Below are positions 1-6,500 of a stretch of 9,433 nucleotides of DNA, piece by piece; position 1 is the stretch's first letter, and every line of letters starts with the position of its first letter. Location of the stretch: positions 1-9,433 of the forward strand of contig WRHG01000064.1 of the NCBI GenBank assembly GCA_009783365.1. The letters run 5' to 3'. The translations under genes were made by a program, and so were the position numbers. The DNA comes from Clostridia bacterium (GTDB lineage Bacteria > Bacillota_A > Clostridia > Christensenellales > Aristaeellaceae). Under the pieces are notes generated by a model. That model saw only the letters and a list, made by a program, of their open reading frames with translations, made no database searches and was not told the DNA's origin.

Positions 1-98
1 TTTTGTGCGCGCAATAGGATTTCTTTTGCCTCTACATCAAACGGCTGGCTTTCTTGCAACGCATCCATAATTACGTTGGTATCAAGCAGAATGATCAT
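1..98 (-). CDS. PIN-domain toxin, VapC-like (5' part only)
   Basis: The reading frame starts with ATG at 98-96 and runs off the left edge after 32 codons. The visible protein begins MIILLDTNVIMDALQES, the first strand and helix of a PIN domain, with the conserved acidic residues Asp6 and Asp12 and Asn8. PIN toxins of type II toxin-antitoxin systems are Mg-dependent ribonucleases that cut tRNA or rRNA when freed from the antitoxin; that role is family knowledge and is not shown here. The ATG overlaps the antitoxin stop codon as ATGA (98-95), so translation is probably coupled to the antitoxin. A possible weak ribosome site (GGAG, complement of 110-113) lies inside the end of the antitoxin gene. 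The remaining catalytic residues lie outside the window, so it cannot be said whether the toxin is intact. Confidence 0.85.
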   Translation of the reverse strand, partial: MIILLDTNVIMDALQESQPFDVEAKEILLRAQ

Positions 99-334
99 TT
101 CGCAAGCCGCTCCGTTCTCACATCGTCAAGGTCCATGTCGTTCGGGAGTGTCCCGAAAAGATTTTCTATCGATGTGATTTTTTCGGGAAATTTCCTCATA
201 TACCACGGTTCCTTATCATAACGGATGATTTTTGCAGCAGGTTTCCCGTATTTTGTGATGATAACGTCCTCGGTTTCGGCTAAATCCACGTATTTTCCTA
301 CATTGACTTTCAAGTCCGATAATGCTACGTTCAT
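95..334 (-). CDS. Phd/YefM-family antitoxin
   Basis: This is a small protein of 79 residues (85 if the upstream ATG at 352 is used). It has the Phd/YefM layout: an N-terminal DNA-binding part beginning MNVALSDLKVNVGKYVDLA, a strand segment DVIITKYGKPAAKI, and an acidic C-terminal tail with LFGTLPNDMDLDDVRTERL that in this family wraps the toxin. It should neutralise the PIN toxin that starts at its stop codon and repress their shared promoter. I prefer the start at 334: AAAGGG (complement of 344-349) sits nine bases upstream of it, whereas the ATG at 352 has no ribosome site and lies only about eight bases from the predicted transcription start. Phd/YefM antitoxins do pair with PIN toxins, although RelE or Doc partners are also common. 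The gene is visibly more AT-rich than the rest of the window, which fits horizontal gain of the module. Confidence 0.88.
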   Translation of the reverse strand: MNVALSDLKVNVGKYVDLAETEDVIITKYGKPAAKIIRYDKEPWYMRKFPEKITSIENLFGTLPNDMDLDDVRTERLAK

Positions 335-366
335 AAATTCAATCCCTTTCATGTTTTTTCATCTAC

Positions 367-395
367 AGCATAGCAAATAGGTGCTGTTTTGTCAA
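367..395 (-). promoter_or_regulatory. Sigma-A-type promoter of the toxin-antitoxin operon
   Basis: On the minus strand TTGACA (395-390) is followed by a 17-base spacer and TATGCT (372-367). The -35 box is perfect and the spacing is ideal. Transcription should begin near 360, giving a leader of about 25 bases to the preferred antitoxin start at 334. Confidence 0.8.
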
Positions 396-412
396 CAAGA
401 TAGGTGCTGTTT
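377..412 (-). repeat. Two direct repeats, probable antitoxin operator
   Basis: The 13-base sequence AAACAGCACCTAT (minus strand) occurs exactly twice, at 412-400 and 389-377, with a period of 23 bases, about two helical turns. One copy lies just upstream of the -35 box and the other fills the spacer between -35 and -10. This placement is what is expected for cooperative binding of an antitoxin or toxin-antitoxin complex that represses its own promoter. Repeats and positions are seen directly; the binding role is inferred. Confidence 0.65.
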
Positions 413-448
413 GATTCTTCCTTTTTTCCATTACCGCGCTTCGGTTAC

Positions 449-543
449 GCCGCCCACCGGGCACGCGCTTCCCTCCGGCGCTCCCTGCTTCGCCACCGGA
501 CCCCGGGCAGGCGGACGCTTGCCGGAGGGTCCTGCCGGGCGGC
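449..543. repeat. Nested inverted repeats forming a long imperfect palindrome
   Basis: Three perfect arms nest around one centre: GCCGCCC (449-455) with GGGCGGC (537-543), CCCTCCGGC (471-479) with GCCGGAGGG (521-529), and CCTGC (484-488) with GCAGG (507-511). Together they could fold as a stem of about 95 bases with internal loops, either as RNA or as extruded DNA. There is no T-run after it on either side, so it is not a standard terminator. Confidence 0.55.
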
Positions 544-558
544 TCGCCAAAGGGCTTA

Positions 559-574
559 TGTTCCACGAGGAACA
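559..574. repeat. Short perfect inverted repeat
   Basis: TGTTCC (559-564) and GGAACA (569-574) flank the loop ACGA. It could be a small hairpin or a dimeric protein-binding site. Its role is unknown. Confidence 0.4.
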
Positions 575-588
575 ACGGCAAGGCAGCC

Positions 589-612
589 GGCGGCCCGCAG
601 GCGAGCGCTTTT
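589..612. repeat. Dispersed 24-base repeat, left copy
   Basis: The 24 bases here, starting GGCGGCCCGCAGGCGAGCGC and ending in four T, recur exactly at 9331-9354 in the same orientation. Similarity continues for about five more bases (ACAAG here, GCGAG there). Both copies are in intergenic DNA and are followed by G/C-tract inverted repeats, which suggests two members of one repeat family rather than chance. Confidence 0.6.
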
Positions 613-624
613 ACAAGCGGCGTC

Positions 625-657
625 AGCCCCTGCCCCCGGAACGGCAGGAAACGGGCT
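625..657. repeat. Bulged stem-loop
   Basis: AGCCC (625-629) and CTGCC (630-634) can pair with GGCAG (643-647) and GGGCT (653-657), leaving a five-base bulge (648-652) on the 3' side and an eight-base loop. It follows the 24-base repeat, as the stem-loop at 9372-9413 follows the other copy. Confidence 0.4.
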
Positions 658-723
658 TCGGGGGCGGGCGGGGAATAAAACCCCCACCTGCGGAAGCGAA
701 ATGGCGCAAAAACAGGAAAAGCC

Positions 724-753
724 TTGACGAGGGAGTCTATACCATGGTATTCT
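724..753 (+). promoter_or_regulatory. Probable promoter of the GH4 gene with 12-base palindrome
   Basis: TTGACG (724-729) and TATTCT (748-753) are separated by 18 bases, a plausible sigma-A promoter with a start near 760. The perfect palindrome ATACCATGGTAT (739-750) covers the end of the spacer and the first bases of the -10 box, so a dimeric repressor binding there would block RNA polymerase. It does not match the usual CcpA cre pattern. No regulator gene is nearby. Confidence 0.5.
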
Positions 754-807
754 CAGGTACTTTCAAAAGGCGACAGCCATCCATCAAATTGTAGGAGGCA
801 ATGACTC

Positions 808-2223
808 ATGGCAAAAATAGCGATCATTGGCGCGGGAAGCGTGATCTTTTGCAAAACGCTGCTGAACGACATGTTCGCCACGCCGGCGCTGGCCGGCTCC
901 ACGTACGCGCTGATGGGCCCCACCCTATGGAAACTGGAAAAGATGAAGACCTACGCCGACCAAATCATCCAAAAAAACGGCCTTGACAGCCGGATCTACT
1001 GCACCACCGACCGCCGCGACGCGCTGAAGGACGCGAAGTACGTCATCCTGATGTTCCAGGTGGGGGGCAACGACGCCTACCGGTTCGACTATGAAATTCC
1101 CATGAAGTACGGCGTAGATCAATGCATCGGCGACTCCATGGGGCCCGGCGGCGTGTTCCGCTGCCTGCGGGGCGGCGCGGTGATGATGGGTATCGGCGAG
1201 GATGTGGCCGAGCTATGCCCGGAGGCGTGGGTGCTCAACTACGTGAACCCCATGGGCGCCATATGCGCCACCGTGGGGCGTGGCACCGACATGAAGATGG
1301 TGGGGCTTTGCCACGGGGTACAGACCACCCTGGACCTCATCGCCGGGTATACCGATGTGCAAAAGCATGAGATCGACTACCTCTGCGCGGGCATCAACCA
1401 CATGGCGTGGTTCCTGAAACTGGAGAAGGACGGGAAGGACCTATACCCCCTGCTGCGGGCCAACATGGAGAAGCCCGAGTACTACAAGAACGAAAAGGTG
1501 CGCGGCGAAGTGATGCGCCACTGCGGCTACATCATGACCGAATCCACGGGTCATCTCAGCGAATACCTGCCATGGTTCCGGAAAAACCGGGCGGCGCTGG
1601 ACCGGTACTGCGACGAGCCGGATTTCGGCGGCGCGTCCGGGGCGTATTTCAAATACTCCCTGATGGTGGCGGAGAAGTTTGCCAAGACGGACGTACTGAG
1701 CATTGAGAGCGGCAGTCTGGAACCGCGCAGCAAGGAATACTGCTCCTACATCCTGGAGGCGCTGGAAACCGGCGTTCCCTTCCGCTTTAACGGAAACGTC
1801 ATGAACGACGGCTACATCACCAACCTGCCCTATGACGCCACGGTGGAGGTGCCCGTGTACGCCGACCGCGAGGGGCTGCATCCCTTCACGGTAGGCGATC
1901 TGCCCCTGCCGCTGGCGGCCATGAACCAGAGCAACCTCAGCGTGCAGGGCCTCGCGGCCGACGCGGCCATAGACGGCGATCCGGAACTGGCGTTCTGGGC
2001 CGTGGCCATGGATCCGCTGACCTCCGCCGTGCTCACCCTGAAGGAGATCCGCGACATGACATGCGAGATGATGGAGGCGGAGGCCCGGTGGCTGCCCCAA
2101 TTCCAAGGCAAGGCGCTGAAGAAGATCCATCACGTCCATATACCGGAAGGGATCACGCCCGCCCCCGTGCCGGTGGACCCGGCCCTGGCCATCAACGCGC
2201 GCTTCGGCAAATTGGGCGAATAG
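808..2223 (+). CDS. Glycoside hydrolase family 4 (alpha-galactosidase/alpha-glucosidase type)
   Basis: The 471-residue product has the length and layout of GH4 enzymes, which use NAD+ and a divalent metal (usually Mn) to cleave glycosides by an oxidation-elimination route in the cytoplasm. Visible features are the Rossmann loop IIGAGS (residues 6-11), NYVNPM (144-149), the metal-site motif CHGVQ (Cys168, His169), and GINHMAW with His198, another expected metal ligand. The CHG form of the Cys motif points to the branch acting on unphosphorylated alpha-glycosides (alpha-glucosidase, alpha-glucuronidase or alpha-galactosidase-like); 6-phospho-glycosidases carry CD or CN motifs. The exact sugar cannot be read from sequence. 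The ATG at 808 is set by GGAGG (794-798) nine bases upstream. A hairpin terminator follows the gene, so it is probably transcribed alone. No sugar transporter is in view. Confidence 0.9.
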   Translation: MAKIAIIGAGSVIFCKTLLNDMFATPALAGSTYALMGPTLWKLEKMKTYADQIIQKNGLDSRIYCTTDRRDALKDAKYVILMFQVGGNDAYRFDYEIPMKYGVDQCIGDSMGPGGVFRCLRGGAVMMGIGEDVAELCPEAWVLNYVNPMGAICATVGRGTDMKMVGLCHGVQTTLDLIAGYTDVQKHEIDYLCAGINHMAWFLKLEKDGKDLYPLLRANMEKPEYYKNEKVRGEVMRHCGYIMTESTGHLSEYLPWFRKNRAALDRYCDEPDFGGASGAYFKYSLMVAEKFAKTDVLSIESGSLEPRSKEYCSYILEALETGVPFRFNGNVMNDGYITNLPYDATVEVPVYADREGLHPFTVGDLPLPLAAMNQSNLSVQGLAADAAIDGDPELAFWAVAMDPLTSAVLTLKEIRDMTCEMMEAEARWLPQFQGKALKKIHHVHIPEGITPAPVPVDPALAINARFGKLGE

Positions 2224-2252
2224 GCTTTGGGCTCCCGGCGCTTCTCACGCAT

Positions 2253-2281
2253 GGGCCGCCGCTCCCGGCGGCCCGCCTTTT
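2253..2281 (+). terminator. Rho-independent terminator after the GH4 gene
   Basis: GGGCCGCC (2253-2260) pairs perfectly with GGCGGCCC (2267-2274) around the loop GCTCCC, followed by GCC and four T (2278-2281). The stem is strong but the T-run is short. It sits 30 bases after the GH4 stop codon. Confidence 0.65.
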
Positions 2282-2293
2282 GATGTGCCGCCG

Positions 2294-2333
2294 CTCCGTG
2301 AAAGAACAGAACACTCCGTGAAAGAACAGAACA
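2294..2333. repeat. Two tandem copies of a 20-base unit upstream of the signalling operon
   Basis: CTCCGTGAAAGAACAGAACA occurs twice with no gap and no mismatch (2294-2313, 2314-2333). It ends ten bases before the -35 box of the next promoter. A 20-base period keeps both copies on nearly the same DNA face, as in paired regulator sites. A recent duplication by replication slippage is the simple alternative. Confidence 0.6.
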
Positions 2334-2343
2334 ACAAAGAACC

Positions 2344-2372
2344 TTGTTTTCAAGGGTCGCTTGAGGTATAAT
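2344..2372 (+). promoter_or_regulatory. Promoter of the HD-GYP/hybrid kinase operon
   Basis: TTGTTT (2344-2349) and a perfect TATAAT (2367-2372) are 17 bases apart, predicting a start near 2379. The inverted repeat CCTTG-TTTT-CAAGG (2342-2355) covers the -35 box and could be an operator. Confidence 0.7.
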
Positions 2373-2378
2373 CAGCAG

Positions 2379-2433
2379 GGCGGTAGCCGGCCCAAAGCAC
2401 GCTGCTCGCGAAAGCACCCGGAAGACTCCCGCC
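2379..2433 (+). promoter_or_regulatory. Foldable 5' leader of the HD-GYP gene, no known riboswitch class
   Basis: From the predicted transcript start, three helices nest: GGCGG (2379-2383) with CCGCC (2429-2433), CCGG (2387-2390) with CCGG (2418-2421), and TGCT (2403-2406) with AGCA (2413-2416) closing the loop CGCGAA. CTCC (2426-2429) could instead pair with GGAG (2460-2463), which would compete with the outer helix, but the likely ribosome site of the gene is a separate GGAG at 2469-2472. I compared it by eye with the c-di-GMP-I and -II riboswitch consensus and see no match. The folds are short and may be chance in GC-rich DNA. Confidence 0.3.
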
Positions 2434-2478
2434 GTATCATTCGTGAGCGTTTCCCCCGAGGAGAATACGGAGAAATAA

Positions 2479-3576
2479 ATGGACGAAAAAAAACCTTGTA
2501 TTTTTTTGGTGGACGATAACATCGTCAACTTAAATACGGGGAAAACCGCGCTGCAGCATAAGTATACCGTCATCACCATACCCTCCGGTGAAAAGCTGCT
2601 GCTGTCGCTGAAAAAGCTGAAGCCGTGTTTGATCCTGCTGGATATCGACATGCCCGGCATCAGCGGGTACGACGCCATTAAAGCGCTGAAGCTGAACGCG
2701 GAAACCGCGGATATACCCGTCATCTTCTTAACCGGAAAAAACGAGGAGGAAAACGAATTGCTGGGCCTTTCGCTGGGCGCGGTGGACTATATTACCAAAC
2801 CTTTTTCACAGGCGCTTTTACTAAAGCGGGTGGAGCTGCAGCTGCTGCTGCAGGCGCAGAAGAACGAGCTGCGCGAATTCAACGGAAACCTTCTGGACAT
2901 GGTGAACGAGCGGGTGAACGACATATACACCCTGCAAAACGCGGTGATTATGTGGGCGGCGGAGGTCATTGAATTCCGGGACGAAGAGACGGGCCAGCAT
3001 GTGGAGCGCGTTCAAAAATACCTGGAAACACTGCTGGGCGAAATGGAAAAAAGCAAAAAGTTCGCCGATGAGATCGCCTCGTGGGATATCGCCGCGTTTT
3101 TGAAATCCGCCCTCCTGCACGACGTTGGCAAAATCAAAATACGGGACGACGTTCTGCTGAAAAACACGCGGCTTACGGACGAAGAGCTTGCCGATATGAA
3201 GCTTCATTCCCTCTATGGAAAAAAGCTGATCGAAAGCCTGCAGGACAAGGTGCCCAACCAGACGTTTCTGGAATACGCGAAAATGCTGGCCCACAGGCAT
3301 CACGAACGATGGGACGGAACCGGCTATCCGGACCATCTGAAAGGGGAGGAAATACCGCTGCAGGCGCGGATGATGGCTCTTGCCGACGTATATGACGCCC
3401 TGATATCGGAACGGCCGTATAAAAAATCCCTTACCCACGAGGAAGCCATGAAGATCATCGCCAGAGGGCGCGGCACCCAGTTTGACCCGGAGTTGACGGA
3501 TCTGTTTACCAGCATGTCGGATCAAATCAAAGCGATAAGCGAGAAGATCAAACATGAGGAAGAATCCCTTTCGTAA
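2479..3576 (+). CDS. Response regulator with HD-GYP domain, predicted c-di-GMP phosphodiesterase
   Basis: The protein has 365 residues and no membrane segment. A receiver domain (about 6-123) carries Asp12/Asp13, phospho-acceptor Asp55 ([10 protein letters not shown]), Thr85 and Lys107 (TKP). A linker helix (about 124-160) leads to an HD-GYP domain (about 161-350) with all expected metal-site landmarks: His174 (TGQHV), His214-Asp215 (LLHDVGK), His243, His274-His275, the GYP signature in [11 protein letters not shown] (274-284), and Asp303. HD-GYP enzymes hydrolyse cyclic-di-GMP to pGpG or GMP; the full motif set argues for an active enzyme. GGAG (2469-2472) lies six bases before the ATG. The 3' end overlaps the hybrid kinase gene by 23 bases, so that kinase is the likely partner, with phosphorylation of Asp55 controlling the hydrolase. 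No DNA-binding domain is present. Runs of eight A (2486-2493) and seven T (2501-2507) lie within the first ten codons. Confidence 0.92.
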   Translation: MDEKKPCIFLVDDNIVNLNTGKTALQHKYTVITIPSGEKLLLSLKKLKPCLILLDIDMPGISGYDAIKALKLNAETADIPVIFLTGKNEEENELLGLSLGAVDYITKPFSQALLLKRVELQLLLQAQKNELREFNGNLLDMVNERVNDIYTLQNAVIMWAAEVIEFRDEETGQHVERVQKYLETLLGEMEKSKKFADEIASWDIAAFLKSALLHDVGKIKIRDDVLLKNTRLTDEELADMKLHSLYGKKLIESLQDKVPNQTFLEYAKMLAHRHHERWDGTGYPDHLKGEEIPLQARMMALADVYDALISERPYKKSLTHEEAMKIIARGRGTQFDPELTDLFTSMSDQIKAISEKIKHEEESLS

Positions 3577-6500
3577 AGCATCCACCGCGAACAGCATGAT
3601 CGTGGCCACGCTGGTGGCGTCAACGATTGTTTTTGCCATGATGACAGGGTTCGTCGTGAATTTTCTGTTTACCAAAAACATTGAGCGCGCAAAGGCCGAG
3701 GACATCGACGACGCCAATCAGATCACCCTTGCGCTGAAGGATAACCTGGACTATATGCATCGGGTGCTGAGCCTGACCCAGGAATCCCTCGCGATGATCG
3801 ACTTCCGGCAGAATCCGGAAGCGGCGGTGGCGTCGGCGAACCATATACTCAGGGCCATGCTGGACCTGAACCCGGATGTGCACAGCGCGTGGATGATCTT
3901 TCAAAAAGGCGTGTACGCGGAAGACGGGCTGTACACCCGGGAGTACGTTCGGCAAAACAGCGGGGTTTCGGAGAGCGAATGCGCGATCGCCGGCGAAATC
4001 ACGGAAAATCCACAGGCGGCCTCCTGGTATTTTGAGCCGCTGACCACGGGGAACACCTATTTTTCCGCCGCGGAAATACACAGCGCGGCATGGGACGACC
4101 GGCACGTTTGCGCTACGCTGAGCATGCCCATAACGGCAAACGGGGAAATCATAGGCGTCTGCGGGGCGGATGTGGTTTTTGACGATATCCTGAAACTGGT
4201 GAATTACCGCCATCAGCGGCAAAGCCGGACCGTCATGCTGCTGAACCAGGGGATGGATATCCTGCACACGTTTGACAGCGAACTGACAAACCGGAACCTT
4301 GCCGATTTTGCCTTTGAGAATATCGACGGCATACGGGCCGCCCTGGAACGCGGTGAAACCTATGCCACCGAAACCTTTTCCCCGCATTTAAACCAACGGG
4401 CGTTCGTGTACTTTCAACCCATCCTGTTCGGCATGGAAGCAAGGCAGAAAACGCTGTACCTGCAAATCGGCACGCCGCTAAGCGAGCTGAATGCGGAAGC
4501 GTACAGCATTACCCTATATATCGCGATTGCCAGCGGGCTTTGCATGCTGCTGATGGCGGGCATCATCTTTTTTAGCGCCAACCGAACCGTGCAGCCCATC
4601 AGGGACCTGGCGCACCAGGCGCAGCATGTGGCGTCGGGCGATTTCAGCGCCGATACCTTTGACGTCGCGGACGACGGCCTGCCGTCCAAAAGCGAGATCG
4701 TGACCTTGCGGCGGGCGTTTAACGAAATGCTGCGCGCGCTGCAAAAGAACCTGCGCACCGTGGAAAAACGCGTGGAAGAGCGCACAAAGGATTTGGCGAA
4801 GCTCAACAACTACATTCACATGCTCATCGAAAGCGCCATCAACATGTTCGTGCTGTTTGACCGCGATATGAACATCGTTTACTGCAGCGGCAGCGTCGTG
4901 GATTTGCTGGGGACGGGCAACCCCGGCTCAATTATCAATCGGTCCCTGCGCAACGCCCACGCGAAATACCCGGACCAGGATTACGCGAAGCGAAGCGCCC
5001 TGCGTTTTGAGCAGGTGATCGCCGGGGAAGGAATGCTTGTGGCGGATGACGTGATCCGCTGGCCGGACAAGGGGCCTCGGGCGTATCACATCACGTACAA
5101 GCGGATGGAGGACGATCAGGGCGTTTTTGACGGCGTCGTTCTCACGCTGCTGGACGTCACCGACGTACGCATGGAGGAAGCGGAGCGCCGCATGAACGAC
5201 ATGCTGCACTCCACCCTGATGCCTTGCTACGTATGGGACGAGGAGGGCCGCATCGTCGCGTACAACAGGGAATCCGCCCATATGTTCGGCCTGCCGGAGG
5301 ATATTCCTCCCGAAGAGTATCACGCGCTGTACGCCGCCATCCAACCGAAGCTTCAGCCGGACGGAAGGGTCACCGAAACCGTCCGGATGGAGATCCTGCG
5401 GGAAGCGCTGGGCAAGGGTTTCGCGCAGGTGAAGGGCCGCCTGGTGAAAAGCGACGGAACGCCCCTGTACGTGGATATCACGGTGGCCCGTATTTCATGG
5501 CTGGCCGGCTACCGGCTGATCGTGTACCATCACGACATCACAGCCCTCATGGAAAAGGAGGCCGAAGCAAGGGAAGCGGACGAACGCTTGCGGCTGATGT
5601 TTAACTCCAACCCGCTCTGCTGCTTTTTCTGGGACGACAACATCACCCTGGTGGACTGTAACGAGGAATGCGTACGGGTATTCGCCATTCCCAACAAGCA
5701 GGAGCTGATTGATCACTTTTACCGGTTTTCGCCGGAACGCCAGCCCAACGGCCGGCAGTCGGCGGATATGGCCCGCGAGTGTATCAGGGAGGCGTTCCGG
5801 AGCGGCCGCATGGTTTTTGAGTGGATGCACCAGGACAGCGCCGGCGAACCGATCCCGGTGGAGGTAACCCTGGTGCGCATCCGGAAAAACGACGGATTTA
5901 TGGTTGTGGGCTATATCCGGGATCTGCGGGAAGACAAAAAAATGATGGCGGAAACGGCGGCCGCCAACGAGCGCACAAAGCTCATGCTGGACGCCACCCC
6001 GTTTTGCTGCCACTTTTTCGACGAGCATTACAACCTGATCGACTGCAACCTGGAAGCGCTGCATCTGTTTGGGATTCCGGATAAGCAGACCTATCTGGAC
6101 AGCTTCTACCAACTGCTGCCGGAGCGCCAGCCGGACGGCGCGCCGTCCGTGGCCGCGGCAAAGGAGCTTATACGGAAAGCCTTTGAAAAGGGTCATGTAA
6201 CGTGTGAATGGATGCACCAGGACGTACACGGCGAAGCCATACCGTCGGAGGTGACGCTGGTGCGCGTCAAGCACGGCGACGGCAACATCGTGCTGGGCTA
6301 TGTGCACGACCTGCGGGAGTATAAAAGGGCGACGGCGGAAACTAACGAAGCCAACGAACGCATACGGCTCATGCTGGACAGCAACCCGATGATCTGCATC
6401 CTGCGGGACGAGGAAAACAACATTCTGGACTGCAACCAGGCGGCCCTGCGCATTTTCGGCGCCGCCACGAAAGCCGAGCTGCTGCGCGACTATTCCCGCC

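Larger units (their letters stand above)
413..723. other. GC-rich structured intergenic region, no credible gene
   Basis: This stretch separates the toxin-antitoxin promoter from the GH4 promoter. Open frames here (for example minus 581-363 and plus 381-794) are rich in Arg, Pro and Gly and resemble no family I recognise; the first also crosses the toxin-antitoxin promoter. The DNA is dominated by G/C tracts and inverted repeats: a nested set at 449-543, TGTTCC/GGAACA at 559-574, a bulged hairpin at 625-657, and GGGG/CCCC around AATAAAA at 670-684. It also holds one copy of a 24-base sequence found again near the right end. It may be a dispersed repeat element or a structured RNA. I recognise no known riboswitch. 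Confidence 0.6.

Noticed and set aside
363..581. Minus-strand frame of 72 codons upstream of the antitoxin
   Set aside because: Its product is low-complexity Gly/Arg/Pro from the GC-rich repeat region, it overlaps the toxin-antitoxin promoter and operator, and its start sits in an inverted repeat.
381..794. Plus-strand frame of 137 codons before the GH4 gene
   Set aside because: Composition is typical of translated GC-rich noncoding DNA, it lacks a ribosome site, and it crosses the GH4 promoter and palindrome.
2294..2333. CRISPR array or replication iterons
   Set aside because: There are only two directly abutting copies with no spacers, and no cas or replication gene is nearby.
2379..2478. 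c-di-GMP riboswitch ahead of the HD-GYP gene
   Set aside because: The conserved core stretches of the c-di-GMP-I and -II classes are not present; only generic helices can be drawn.
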